The notes beneath the pieces are model-generated. The model saw only the letters and a program-made list of their open reading frames with translations, ran no database searches and was not told where the DNA came from. From Pirellulales bacterium (GTDB lineage Bacteria > Planctomycetota > Planctomycetia > Pirellulales > JACPPG01): a DNA stretch of 64,000 nucleotides. Below, in pieces: positions 50,444-60,210 of this stretch (the stretch's first letter is position 1; every line of letters starts with the position of its first letter). The translations under genes were made by a program, and so were the position numbers. The DNA is taken from positions 1-64,000 of the forward strand of contig DASZWQ010000069.1 in NCBI GenBank assembly GCA_035546535.1, given 5' to 3'.

Positions 50444-52225
50444 CTACTGCCCTGCCATCGGCTGGCTGTTCGCCGGAGCCGGCGACTCGCCGGGCAAGGT
50501 GGTGAAGTAGCCGATCATCATTTCGTCCCAGGTTTGTTCGCCCCAGCCGACGTTGCGCTTCGGATCGGGGTTGCTCAGGTTGTTTTCCGAGTTGTCGAAC
50601 AGGGCCGTGCAGTGCAGTCGGGTGCCGCTGGGCAGTAGCTTCGGCACGGCGAGGTCGTAACGCATCTGCCAGTTGAAATCGTACCGCGGCACGTCCAATA
50701 GAATCTCGGTGCGGCCGTCGGGATATTCCGCTTCGTAGCGGAACGCCTTGCCGCGCATGTGCATGTGCGGCGTCATCGAGACAAGCCGTACGTCCTTGTG
50801 GAAATGGTGCCGCGACTCGACGGCAAAATTGTCGGCGCCGGCGGGAATGCGGAAATGCGTATTGGCGGCCTCGTCACCATCGACGCGCTCGCGCACTTCC
50901 TTGGGATCGGCAAAGACGATCCCCACCGAGCTGCGGTCGAGCTGCTCGGTGCCGTTGGGCGTGTAGTGAACCTGGAACGAGATCTTCGAACCCTTCGGCA
51001 CGAACATCGCCGCGCCTTCGGGATATTTGGCCGGTGGCATCCCAGGGGCATATCCGACGAGCGAGCCGCCCCCGAGCCCCAGCCGCGGATGCTCCTTGGG
51101 CTTCGAAAACCCGACGATGATGTGATGCACCACGGCGCGATTGCCCGGCCGGGCTTCGATGGCCTTGATCCATTTGTCCTCTTTGAAGAACGGATCGACC
51201 AGGAAGTACCGATACGGGAGCACGCCCTTCGCCGCCACTTTCACCGGCTTCTCTTGGATGTACACGATCTGGTCGGGCTGCGGGATTTGCCATCCCTCGG
51301 CGAACTGCGGCGGCGTGGGGAGGTCCTTGGCATTACCCTCGGGACAGCCATTGTCGACCCAATCGTAGATCAACTGTTTCTCGGCGGCGCTTAGTCGTCC
51401 GTCGTTGCTGAACTTTCCGTGTGCGGGATTGGCGTGCCAGGGGGGCATCCGCTCTTCTTCGACCACTTCGCGAATCGTCGAGGCCCAGCCGACGATCTCG
51501 TCGTAGCTGGTCATGGGAAAAGGAGCGATGTCACCGGCGTGATGGCAGTTGGCACAGCGCTCGTTCAGCAGGCGCGAAATCTGATTCGCATAGGTCACGG
51601 TGCCTTGCGGCTCGACCTTCGTCATGCGACCGATCAAGCAGCCTGGCGCTTCGGTGACCGGCTGACTCACTTCATGGCCGGCAAGTAGCTCGTCGAGCGC
51701 CGCGACCAGGTCGCGGCGTGTTGGGCTGGGGCGCTGAAAGCCGATGCCGTATTGGTCGTCGACGCGGCCCGCGTAGCGAACTGTGCGGGACGCATCGAGC
51801 ACGAACACCTGCGGTGTGCGCGACGCGGCCAGCGCGTCGGCCACGACGTTGCCCGCGTCCTTCAACAGAGGATACGTCAGCTTGTGCTGCTGGGAGAAGG
51901 CGGTCATTTCCGTGAGCGCGTCTTGCCGATTGGCATTCACGCCCAGCACCGCCACTCCGCGCGGGCCATACTCCTGCGCGATCTGCTCGAGCCGCCCGGC
52001 GTACAATTTCACCAGCGGACATTCGTTGCCCAGGAACGCCAAGACGACCAACTTGCGGTCGGCATAGTCGGCCAGGGCGTGCGGCTTGCCATACTGATCG
52101 CGGAGCGTGAAGGCCGGCGCCTGGCGGCCGATCAATTCCTTATCCTGCTTGACCTCATCGGCCACGACCGGGGAAATGCCCAGCGCTAGCAGGCCGGCCA
52201 GCAGAAGAATCCGATTCCTTGTCAT
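50444..52225 (-). CDS. Redoxin + cytochrome c + copper monooxygenase-like protein (paralogue 2)
   Basis: A 593-residue exported protein with the same three-part design as the protein at 28714. A signal peptide (RILLLAGLLALGISPVVAD) precedes a redoxin domain (FLGNECPLVKLYAGRL, one Cys), a heme site CANCH (~225) with MPPWHANP after it, and a copper monooxygenase-like C-terminal half (AVVHHIIVGF, then PHMHMRGKAF at ~484). The two paralogues differ considerably in the linker regions and are on opposite strands 20 kb apart. The histidine-methionine positions are conserved between them, which argues that the copper site is functional. A terminator follows at 50355. Confidence 0.85.
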   Translation of the reverse strand: MTRNRILLLAGLLALGISPVVADEVKQDKELIGRQAPAFTLRDQYGKPHALADYADRKLVVLAFLGNECPLVKLYAGRLEQIAQEYGPRGVAVLGVNANRQDALTEMTAFSQQHKLTYPLLKDAGNVVADALAASRTPQVFVLDASRTVRYAGRVDDQYGIGFQRPSPTRRDLVAALDELLAGHEVSQPVTEAPGCLIGRMTKVEPQGTVTYANQISRLLNERCANCHHAGDIAPFPMTSYDEIVGWASTIREVVEEERMPPWHANPAHGKFSNDGRLSAAEKQLIYDWVDNGCPEGNAKDLPTPPQFAEGWQIPQPDQIVYIQEKPVKVAAKGVLPYRYFLVDPFFKEDKWIKAIEARPGNRAVVHHIIVGFSKPKEHPRLGLGGGSLVGYAPGMPPAKYPEGAAMFVPKGSKISFQVHYTPNGTEQLDRSSVGIVFADPKEVRERVDGDEAANTHFRIPAGADNFAVESRHHFHKDVRLVSMTPHMHMRGKAFRYEAEYPDGRTEILLDVPRYDFNWQMRYDLAVPKLLPSGTRLHCTALFDNSENNLSNPDPKRNVGWGEQTWDEMMIGYFTTLPGESPAPANSQPMAGQ

Positions 52226-52295
52226 CGTTTACTTTCCTCGATTCGCTTTCCGGTGACCGTGCGGAGGCTTTGGCCCTGGTTCGTTGCTAAGGACA

Positions 52296-52320
52296 GCGCC
52301 GAGCAAGCTCGGCGTTTAAA
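52296..52320. repeat. Palindromic repeat GCCGAGC-AA-GCTCGGC
   Basis: Followed by GTTTAAA. Same family as 44131-44156 and 42651-42673. It lies in the ~290-base gap between redoxin paralogue 2 and the sugar isomerase gene. Confidence 0.65.
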
Positions 52321-52519
52321 TGTAAACAGTCGACCGTGCGGAAGTCTTTCCCCGGCTTCGCCAGTTTGGCGCGCGGGCCGACCGGCTTGCCCCCGCAGTA
52401 TTCTTCGGAATTACCCCTTCTTGGCCATGCTGGTTTCAGTCAAGGGGCGTGATTCTGTGCAAATCGGCCGCTCGAATGCGGGGCATTGTTCCTGTCCCGG
52501 CTGCCCCAAGTGCCGCCAG

Positions 52520-53446
52520 TTAGCTGGCAAAAATCCGGTCCATCCGCTGGGCGATCTCGGCCAGCCGGTCGCGCCCGCCGCCGGGAATCTCGGCCGTGGC
52601 CCAGCCCGAGTAGCCGATCTGTCGCAGGGCGGCCATCACGGCTGGCCAGTCGCAATCGCCTTCCAACAGCTCGACGTCGAACCCCTTGCCGAGCCCTTCG
52701 TCGTTTTGTTTCTTGCGGCTGAACTCTTTGATGTCGAGCTTCAGAATCCGCTTGCCCAGGGTCGTGATCCAATGCTCGGGCCAGCCGTAGCGTAGCACGT
52801 TGCCGACGTCGAAATACGCGCCCACCATCGGCGAATCGAGTTCGTCGATGTAGCGAGCTTCCTCCAGCGGGCTCAAGAGGAAATTGTTCCAGACGTTTTC
52901 CAGCGCGATCTTGATGCCCAACTCGTTGGCCAAGGGAAGGGCCTTGCGCATCTCGGCCTGCGAGCGCGTGTAGGCATCGGCGTACGAAACTTCCTTGTTC
53001 ACCACGGCCGGCACCAAGAGGACCGTCGTGCCGCCATAGTATTTCGAATCGCGCAGCGCGGTCTGCAGCCCTTCGAGCCCGCGCTGCCGGACTGCCGGGT
53101 CGGGATGCGACAGGGTATCGCGCCAATGCACCGAATCGACGACACCATGAATCGGCAGCCCGACTTCATCGCGGGCGCGCAAGACTTCGTCACGATCGAG
53201 CTTGCTGGGGCTATCCATCTCGACGCCGTCGAAGCCCAGGTCCTTGAGGAGCTGGAACTTTTCCTTCACCGTGTTGCCGGCCTGGATCATGCCGTACTTC
53301 ACGGCCTTCTTCATGCCGGTGGTTTTCGTCGGCGGTGGTGCGGCTTCGGCCGTGATGGCGAGGGAGCTAAGTTGTGCGGCGCCGGCCGCGGCGGCTCCCG
53401 CGATTTTGAGGAATTCGCGCCGGTCAGGCCGAGTGTGACCGCTCAT
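52520..53446 (-). CDS. Tat-exported sugar phosphate isomerase/epimerase-like TIM barrel
   Basis: A 308-residue protein. The N-terminus PDRREFLKIAGAAAAG is a twin-arginine signal. The body is an AP-endonuclease-2-like TIM barrel (xylose isomerase-like): GFDGVEMDS, GIKIALENVWNNF, VGAYFDVGNVL and KLDIKEFSRK carry the Glu/Asp/His metal ligands. Family members act on sugars or inositols, and secreted ones are numerous in planctomycetes. GGAG lies ahead of ATG 53446. It is divergent from the alpha/beta hydrolase gene. Confidence 0.9.
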   Translation of the reverse strand: MSGHTRPDRREFLKIAGAAAAGAAQLSSLAITAEAAPPPTKTTGMKKAVKYGMIQAGNTVKEKFQLLKDLGFDGVEMDSPSKLDRDEVLRARDEVGLPIHGVVDSVHWRDTLSHPDPAVRQRGLEGLQTALRDSKYYGGTTVLLVPAVVNKEVSYADAYTRSQAEMRKALPLANELGIKIALENVWNNFLLSPLEEARYIDELDSPMVGAYFDVGNVLRYGWPEHWITTLGKRILKLDIKEFSRKKQNDEGLGKGFDVELLEGDCDWPAVMAALRQIGYSGWATAEIPGGGRDRLAEIAQRMDRIFAS

Positions 53447-53679
53447 TGTTGCTCCTTGCGTGGAACCCAAATAAAGTAATGCCGGCAGCGGCTGGCGAGC
53501 ATGCCGACGATCGCCATGCGGGCCGCCGACCAACACAACCGAAAACGGTACGTTCGTGCCGGCCTGATCTTAGCCTGCCATAATAGGCCGCGTTCCGATG
53601 CCCGGCAACGCGGCAGAATGCGCCGCACGCACCGCGTCCAATCGCCGCAATTAGCCCACAATTTGCCGAGGTTGATTCG

Positions 53680-56025
53680 ATGCCCACCCTGCGATCGTCA
53701 ATTGTTCCATCGCTGCTTTTGACTGTGTGTGCGGTCGCCCGCGCCGCGACGGCCGGTGAACCACTTGCCGGCACGCAGCCGCTTACGGTCGAGGGGGATC
53801 TGGCCTCGGCGATGGTCGAGGGGATCGACCGCTTCCTGCTGAGGCAGATCGAGCAGGCGCCGGAACATCGCGCGGCGTTCTGGGATCGCGACACGTCTTC
53901 GCCCGAGAAATACAACGCCTCGGTCCAGCCGAACCGTGAGCGATTGGCCAAGATTATCGGGGCGGTCGATCGTCGCCTGCCGTGCGATGAGTTGGAGATC
54001 ATCGCGACCACCAGCCAGCCAGCGCTCGTGGGCGGCTCGCTCAAGTTCGAGGCTTTGGCCGTGCGCTGGCCGGTGCTCCCTGGCGTGTACGGCGAGGGGC
54101 TGCTTTTGCATCCCACGCGCGAGACGCCGATCGCCGACGTCATCGCCATTCCCGACGCTGATCAAACTCCGGAAATGATTGCGGGCCTGGTGACGGGCGA
54201 CAAGGCGTTGCCTGCCGAGCAGCAGTTCGCGCGCCGGCTGGCTGAAAGCGGCTGCCGTGTCGTGGTGCCGGTGCTGATCGACCGCGACAACAAGTATTCC
54301 GTCGGCGCGGCCGGCACGCGTCCGACGAACCAGCCGCATCGCGAGTTCATTTATCGTCAGGCTTATGAACTGGGGCGGCACATCATCGGCTACGAAGTGC
54401 AGAAGATGCTCGCCCTGGTCGACTTCTTCGCGGCCGATGCCAAACGCAACGAGCAGAAGCGCCCGATCGGCATCATGGGCTATGCCGAAGGAGGGCTGAT
54501 CGCGTTCAATACGGCAGCGCTCGACACGCGCGTTGATGTTGCGTGCGTCAGCGGATATTTCGGCCCGCGCGATCGGGTGTGGGAGGAGCCGATCTACCGC
54601 AACGTCTTTTCGCTATTGCGCGAATTCGGCGACGCCGAGATCGCATCACTCATCGCGCCGCGGGCGCTGGTGATCGAAGCGTCGCGCGTGCCGGAGATCG
54701 CCGGTCCGCCCAAGCCGGCGCAGGGTGTTGGCGGCGGCGCCGCGCCGGGCAAGCTGACGCAGATCGATCCGCTGGCATCAACGCGCGAGGCATTGCGCGT
54801 CGCAAAACTCCCCGCGGCAATGCACGGGCCACTTACGTTCATGGGAGGGCCAGGGGCCGACAATGTCCTTCCAGCGGGGAGCGAGAGCACGCTCGAGGCG
54901 TTTCTCCACTACCTGAATAAAGATGCCGAAGTGGCCGAGTTGGGCCCGGCGCCTGTCGTGCGCAGACAGCCCGATCCGCAGCGCCTCAAGCGACAATTCG
55001 ACGAACTGGTCGATTTCACGCAGGACTTGTTGGCGCAGTCCGAGGAGACGCGGCGACAGTTCTGGTCCAAGGCCAGCCGCAGGTCGATCGAAGAATGGCA
55101 AGAATCGACCGCCTGGTATCGCAAGTATTTCTATGACCAGGTCATCGGCCGCTTCGTTGTGCCCAAAGAGCCGGCGAACCCGCGCACGCGCAAGATTTTC
55201 GACCAGCCCGAATTCACCGGCTACGAAGTGATGCTCGACGTGTTTCCCGATGTGTTCGCGTACGGCATTTTGCTCGTGCCCAAGGACCTGAAGCCGGGCG
55301 AGCGGCGGCCGGTCGTCGTTTGTCAGCATGGACTGGAAGGGCGTCCGCAGGCGGTCGCCGATCCGTCGGTGAATGACCACCATTACAACCAGTACGCGAT
55401 CCAACTGGTGAAGCGCGGCTACGTCACTTACGCGCCGCAGAACCCGTACATTTTTCAGGATCGCTTTCGCGTCTTGCAGCGTATGGCCAACCCGTTGGGC
55501 CGCACGCTGTTCTCGATCATCGTGCCGCAGCACGAGCAGACGGTCGACTGGCTGGCCTCGCTCGATTTCGTCGATCCGAAGCGCATTGCCTTCTATGGGC
55601 TCTCGTACGGCGGCAAGACGGCGATGCGCGTGCCCTCGATCGTGGAGAAGTATTGCCTGTCGATCTGCTCGGCCGATTTCAACGAGTGGATCTGGAAGAA
55701 TACCTCGGCCCGCAGCCCGTACAGTTACCTGCACACGGGCGAGTACGAGATGTTCGAGTTCGACCTGGGCAATACGTTCAACTACTCCGACATGGCCGGG
55801 CTGATCGCGCCGCGGCCGTTCATGGTCGAACGCGGCCATCGCGACGGCGTGGCCCCCGACGACACGGTGGCGTATGAGTACGCCAAGGTGCGGCTGCTGT
55901 ACGCCGACCTGAAAATTCCCGAGCGCACGACGATCGAATTCTTCGACGGCCCACACACGATCCACGGCGTAGGGACGTTTGAGTTTTTGGATGAGCAGTT
56001 GGGCTGGACACCGACGAGCAAATGA
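53680..56025 (+). CDS. Exported tandem alpha/beta hydrolase (acetyl xylan esterase-like)
   Basis: A 781-residue exported protein with two hydrolase-fold halves. A signal peptide (TLRSSIVPSLLLTVCAVARA) comes first. The N-terminal half (~90-430) has the nucleophile elbow as GIMGYAEGG (~267-272), with Ala where Ser is needed, so it is probably inactive. The C-terminal half (~440-781) has GLSYGG (~641) with Ser, VVCQHGLEGRPQ for the oxyanion region and GPHTIHGVG with a catalytic His. It likely removes acyl groups from polysaccharides. No ribosome site is obvious before ATG 53680. It is divergent from the sugar isomerase. Confidence 0.88.
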   Translation: MPTLRSSIVPSLLLTVCAVARAATAGEPLAGTQPLTVEGDLASAMVEGIDRFLLRQIEQAPEHRAAFWDRDTSSPEKYNASVQPNRERLAKIIGAVDRRLPCDELEIIATTSQPALVGGSLKFEALAVRWPVLPGVYGEGLLLHPTRETPIADVIAIPDADQTPEMIAGLVTGDKALPAEQQFARRLAESGCRVVVPVLIDRDNKYSVGAAGTRPTNQPHREFIYRQAYELGRHIIGYEVQKMLALVDFFAADAKRNEQKRPIGIMGYAEGGLIAFNTAALDTRVDVACVSGYFGPRDRVWEEPIYRNVFSLLREFGDAEIASLIAPRALVIEASRVPEIAGPPKPAQGVGGGAAPGKLTQIDPLASTREALRVAKLPAAMHGPLTFMGGPGADNVLPAGSESTLEAFLHYLNKDAEVAELGPAPVVRRQPDPQRLKRQFDELVDFTQDLLAQSEETRRQFWSKASRRSIEEWQESTAWYRKYFYDQVIGRFVVPKEPANPRTRKIFDQPEFTGYEVMLDVFPDVFAYGILLVPKDLKPGERRPVVVCQHGLEGRPQAVADPSVNDHHYNQYAIQLVKRGYVTYAPQNPYIFQDRFRVLQRMANPLGRTLFSIIVPQHEQTVDWLASLDFVDPKRIAFYGLSYGGKTAMRVPSIVEKYCLSICSADFNEWIWKNTSARSPYSYLHTGEYEMFEFDLGNTFNYSDMAGLIAPRPFMVERGHRDGVAPDDTVAYEYAKVRLLYADLKIPERTTIEFFDGPHTIHGVGTFEFLDEQLGWTPTSK

Positions 56026-56091
56026 CGGATTTCGTGGTACATCGTCACAAATTCTGCTTAGAGCAACGATCGAGATAAGTTGGAGAGACGA

Positions 56092-57669
56092 ATGTCACGC
56101 TATCGACGAGCATTTATCGTTGCCGCGCTTGTCTGCTCTGTTTCGAAATGTTCCGCAGGATTGGCAGGTGCCAATCTGAGCGAAAGATACGATCGCATGA
56201 ACTGTTTCGAGCTACTCAAGGCGGCCGCCGCGGCGCGGTCCACCGAAGAGGCGGGGTTTCTCTTTTTCGCCGCGCAGGTTCGCTTCGAGATCGATAAACA
56301 AGTCTTTCCACCGCTTAAGACAGGCGGAGACAGCCCCGGGACGCTGCAATCCGCGCTTTCGATGAGCGTGGGAACGCGCGTCGCCCCGGCGCTAAAAAAC
56401 GACGCGCGTGCCCAGGCCAAGGCCGCTCAGCTACTCGACAAATGGAAACCGTACCTTGGCGAAGACTACGAGCCCGGGTGGGAGCATAAGCCGCGAATGG
56501 GCCAGCCGGCGGCAACCGCTCTGGTGACGCGCGTCCATCAGAAGGCGATAAAGGTGCTGACTCCCAATACCAAGCTATTAGAAAATGCCGAGTATGTTCG
56601 ATTGACCAAAGAGCGCAAGAATGCAGACTTGGTCATTCAGCGGATCGATTCGCAGACTCTTCCTGGCGCTCCGCGTACGCCTGAAGTCGCTATGGAATAC
56701 GAAGATGCGGGCAATAAGCGTCTGGCTGCCGCTCTACGGATGCGACAGATTGAAGACGAACTTGCGCCCGAGATGCGCTGGCACGCCCAGGCCGGATGGA
56801 AAGCCGAAGATTATTTCCAGGATCCGGCCGTTATCGCACTCTGCCACGCCATTGAAGACAATAACATCAAGGAAATCGAGCGTGTGATTGCCGACGGCGC
56901 CGACGTTAGCGCCGTGGGAAAAGACGGCATGACACCGCTACTGTGGGCCTTTCCGGACCGCAAGCTAGACCGTTTCGCTTGCCTGCTCCGGCACGGCGCG
57001 AATCCCAACGTCTACATCGAGTCCGATTTTGGGCTGGGACAGCGAGCGTTCCATCCCCATCCAATCGGTGGCTCAACGCTTCTAGACCGGGGCTGCCACG
57101 GCGGGCAATCCGTCACGCACCTGGCCAGCCGCTCGCCGGTGATTGAATACTTGAAGTTGGTTCTCGCACATGGCGGTGACGCGGATCTGATCGACAAGAA
57201 GACCGGCGAGGCGCCGCTCGACATTGTTACGCAGCACGGTTTTCTCGACATGAAGGACCGCGTTGCGTTGTTGCTAACGAAAAAGCCAGAATTGAACCGC
57301 TTTTGCGAATATCATTTGACGTATCCTGCCATGGCGGCGGTCAAGAGTCAGCAGTTCGGCGCGGCACTCGTTCTACTCAAGGCCGGTGCCGATCCGCATT
57401 TGTACGAGCCAAATGGGGAACGAAAGCTGGTTCATTGGGTGCTCTTCGAAAAGAAACGCGTTCTCCAGTACCTTCCGCCCGACGGGGCTGCCGAATTTGA
57501 TGCGCTTGTTGCTTGGCTTGCCCAGCAAGGCGAAACGCTCGATCAAGCGCAAGCGGACGAGGATCAGTGGGAAGTGATCTACAAAAAGGAAGGTCGCATG
57601 CGCGGCAGACAAAAAATCGTTACTGACCGCAAAGCGAAAGAAGCGGCGACTGGAAAGGACAGGCCGTAG
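56092..57669 (+). CDS. Ankyrin-repeat exported protein
   Basis: A 525-residue protein. ATG 56092 follows GGAGAG. A signal-like N-terminus (RRAFIVAALVCSVSKCSAG) leads to a helical region (residues ~30-240) that I cannot assign. Residues ~255-430 contain ankyrin units: NIKEIERVIADGADVSAVGKDGMTPLLWAF, LLRHGANPN, LVLAHGGDADLIDKKTGEAPLDIV and LKAGADPHLYEPNGERKLVHW. These are protein-binding repeats. The C-terminus is Lys-rich. No catalytic motif was seen. It is convergent with the Hint-domain gene. Confidence 0.8.
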   Translation: MSRYRRAFIVAALVCSVSKCSAGLAGANLSERYDRMNCFELLKAAAAARSTEEAGFLFFAAQVRFEIDKQVFPPLKTGGDSPGTLQSALSMSVGTRVAPALKNDARAQAKAAQLLDKWKPYLGEDYEPGWEHKPRMGQPAATALVTRVHQKAIKVLTPNTKLLENAEYVRLTKERKNADLVIQRIDSQTLPGAPRTPEVAMEYEDAGNKRLAAALRMRQIEDELAPEMRWHAQAGWKAEDYFQDPAVIALCHAIEDNNIKEIERVIADGADVSAVGKDGMTPLLWAFPDRKLDRFACLLRHGANPNVYIESDFGLGQRAFHPHPIGGSTLLDRGCHGGQSVTHLASRSPVIEYLKLVLAHGGDADLIDKKTGEAPLDIVTQHGFLDMKDRVALLLTKKPELNRFCEYHLTYPAMAAVKSQQFGAALVLLKAGADPHLYEPNGERKLVHWVLFEKKRVLQYLPPDGAAEFDALVAWLAQQGETLDQAQADEDQWEVIYKKEGRMRGRQKIVTDRKAKEAATGKDRP

Positions 57670-57689
57670 AGAACCTTATCTCACCGGTG

Positions 57690-57800
57690 GCTACGTCCAC
57701 AGCGCTCGCACGTCGCTCCCCCGGTGAAGGACGTGCGCAACCTCTCGACAGTCGTCCGACTCTGCCCCTCGCTGGCGCTTCGGGCTTGTACCGCATGGCG
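57690..57800. repeat. Possible dispersed repeat (KPEAPAR-encoding type)
   Basis: The segment includes tcgctggcgcttcgggcttg, whose reverse strand reads as a YKPEAPARG-like peptide that I recall as recurring in planctomycete genomes. It sits in the gap between two convergent genes. Only one copy is in the window, so this is weak. Confidence 0.3.
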
Positions 57801-57866
57801 ACGCAGGCGCCGGAGCATATCGTACGCAAACGAAGCGTGACGTATAAAACCGGCGCAACCCCTGCC

Positions 57867-59696
57867 CTAAGGCTGCGCCGGCGCCTCACGATATTCCTCT
57901 TCATCGACCAGGCCTGGCACCGTAGCGGTCGTCGGCCCACGCACGTTGATGTCGTGTACCAGGAACGCCTGGTCGGTGACGAAGTAGGTATTGAAGTCGG
58001 CCACGATCAGGTTGTGGCACACGGCCTTTCCGTGCATCTCGATGCTGTCGATCGGCAGCGGTCCGCTCGTGGTATGCAGCAAGTCGCCGGGTTTGAGCTC
58101 TTTAGCCATTTTCCAACCAACGCCCGAGACCCAGAACAAATGGCCGTAGGTGCAGCGAATCAACTCGCCATCGACAGCGATCTCGACGAGCTTGCGGACT
58201 TGGGGCCCCACGGTGGTGGCGGTTACTGGCTTATACGCCAACTCGCCGGAGTCGACATCTTGGGAAAGGACAAATTCGCCGACCTTGATATCCTCGATCG
58301 GTAGAGGTCCGCTCATGGTCCACACCTCGGTGCCGGGCACGAAGCACGAGTGGTAGCGGATCTGGTACTGGACGGGCGCCGTCCCGGAGGTGCGCGTCAT
58401 GTAGCTGACCGGCTTGTTCGTCGGCGAGTACATCTCGTTGTATTGTGCCCACCACTCCCACCACAGACGCGGTTGCGGGGGCAGTGATTCTTCGGTGAGC
58501 GATTGCAGCGCGGCGCCAGCCCTTTTGTTCACTTGTTCCTGTAGCAGGTTGAACTGGGCCGTGTTTTGCGCCAGTTGCCGGTCGGCATTAAGGCTTTCGT
58601 CAACTGCGCCGAGGGGGCGCGGCAATAGGCCGTTTTCGCGAACGCTGATGCGCTGCACCAGCGCGCCTTCGGACACGAATGACAAGCTTTGAGACTGTCC
58701 TTCTTGGAAAAGCGACAGCCGATGCGCCGGGCGACCGTCGTCCAGGAAGAACGTGTCGAAGCGCGTTTCGATCGGCAATTGCATGTACGACAGAAGCATC
58801 GGCGCGTAAGCATAGACGGATCGCGACTTGAGCGCGTTTAATGCCTCGCTGCGGGTTTGGGGATCTTGGGCCAGTACGGCATGGCGAACGAGCGAGACGG
58901 TTGCCGGCTGCGCCCGTATCTCGGCCAGGCTTGCGACCACGGCACGACCTACCGCGGCCGAACTCAGGCCCGTCGCCGCCTCGAGCGCAGGAATCGCGCC
59001 GGGGTCGCGGATCGCCTTTAATTCTTTGAGCGCCTTCTCGCAGGCGGTCACACTGCCGTTCATGATGTCGTTCCGCATAGCGACCAGCCGCGGCACCCAA
59101 ATCGCTGTTGCGGATCGAGCTTGGGCGGCTTTCGCGGCCAGCGCGGAGCTTTCGGCGACCGTGACGAAGCGCTCCCCATAGGGCACCAATTGCAGCGGGG
59201 CGCTAACTCGGGATTTGTCTGGCGACAGGCGATAAACGTTTTCGACGTGCAGACGCTCCTGCTCGGGCAGGTTGGCCTGCGCCGCGAATTCTGCGAGCCG
59301 TCTTTGATCTTGGGGAGATTCCTTCGAGCGGTCGCGCAGCCTGCGATATTCGCTCATCTTCGCTACCTGCTGCTCGTCGCGAGCAAGCTGGATCGGCTCG
59401 ACCCATTGGTCGCCACGGCGGATTTCGCCCAACTGCCAATGGGCGGGGGCGTAATCGGGATCGGCCGCCAGGGCCCGGGCCAGATAGCGCGATCGCCCTA
59501 CGAGATCGCCCGCCGCTTCAGCTTCGAGGGCCAGGCGCACGAGTTTCGCAGGCGTGATATCGGATTTGGTCGCTTCGCCAGCATCGCAGGGAGATACGCT
59601 GCATCCGAAGCCGGCCGAGGCAAGAAAGCAAATAGCGGTCGCGATCATTGGCCGCGACTTGCCCGTACCACACGCCGATCCCTGCGCTGGCCGCAT
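57867..59696 (-). CDS. Exported HEAT-like protein with C-terminal Hint domain
   Basis: A 609-residue protein. ATG 59696 follows GGGGAGG closely; a signal region (MIATAICFLASAGFGC) lies at ~17-33. Residues ~40-110 are TPR-like, and ~180-300 hold HEAT-like repeats (AIPALEAATGLSSAAVGRAVV). Residues ~451-582 are a Hint (hedgehog/intein) module: SCFVPGTEVWTM with the catalytic Cys, the CTYGHLFWV block with the B-block His, and the FNTYFVTDQAFLVHD end. Classic self-cleaving modules end in HN; here it is HD, and only ~27 residues follow, with no toxin domain. Self-cleavage or ester formation at Cys451 is possible but unproven. Confidence 0.85.
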   Translation of the reverse strand: MRPAQGSACGTGKSRPMIATAICFLASAGFGCSVSPCDAGEATKSDITPAKLVRLALEAEAAGDLVGRSRYLARALAADPDYAPAHWQLGEIRRGDQWVEPIQLARDEQQVAKMSEYRRLRDRSKESPQDQRRLAEFAAQANLPEQERLHVENVYRLSPDKSRVSAPLQLVPYGERFVTVAESSALAAKAAQARSATAIWVPRLVAMRNDIMNGSVTACEKALKELKAIRDPGAIPALEAATGLSSAAVGRAVVASLAEIRAQPATVSLVRHAVLAQDPQTRSEALNALKSRSVYAYAPMLLSYMQLPIETRFDTFFLDDGRPAHRLSLFQEGQSQSLSFVSEGALVQRISVRENGLLPRPLGAVDESLNADRQLAQNTAQFNLLQEQVNKRAGAALQSLTEESLPPQPRLWWEWWAQYNEMYSPTNKPVSYMTRTSGTAPVQYQIRYHSCFVPGTEVWTMSGPLPIEDIKVGEFVLSQDVDSGELAYKPVTATTVGPQVRKLVEIAVDGELIRCTYGHLFWVSGVGWKMAKELKPGDLLHTTSGPLPIDSIEMHGKAVCHNLIVADFNTYFVTDQAFLVHDINVRGPTTATVPGLVDEEEYREAPAQP

Positions 59697-60210
59697 CACT
59701 GCCTCCCCAGCCCCCGGGGCTGGCTAAGATCTTCGTTGCGACACCGCTGCTCCTCGTCTTGCTATCGCCGGTTCATCTTCGCCAGGCCGCACAAGCACGC
59801 GGTCACTTCGATGCGACGGCGACGCTTCGCTGGCGTTAATACGTACCACGCAAAGGTCGTAGTTCATAATTACAAATTCGTGAATCGCATGAGGTTACGG
59901 CGTCGTTAGCTTTGTCGCGCAGCACGGGCGTAATGGATTCGACCCTGCCGCCGTCGGTGCTGCTCGTTCCGGCTCTTCAATCCGCTAGCACAATTGCTCT
60001 TTCCGCGCTCTGCCGCTTTTGGTACTACACCGCCGTCGAATCTCCTTTCCCAATTCTCGTGTGCTCATTTTTGCGCTTGCGCCGTTTACGGCTGCGCGAG
60101 TTTGTGCGCCCGAGGTAGCTCGCACGTGCGGCCTGTCATCACTTCTTGACCGCACGACGTGGGAAAGACGAGCGTTCGGCTCACTTCTCGAATTTCGTTG
60201 GAGACGAGCC
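59697..60210. other. Divergent intergenic region of Hint and DUF11 genes
   Basis: About 510 bases. Near the Hint gene, CCAGCCCC-C-GGGGCTGG (59707-59723) would form a hairpin in the mRNA directly before its ribosome site. No clear promoter was identified and no gene is supported. Confidence 0.5.
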
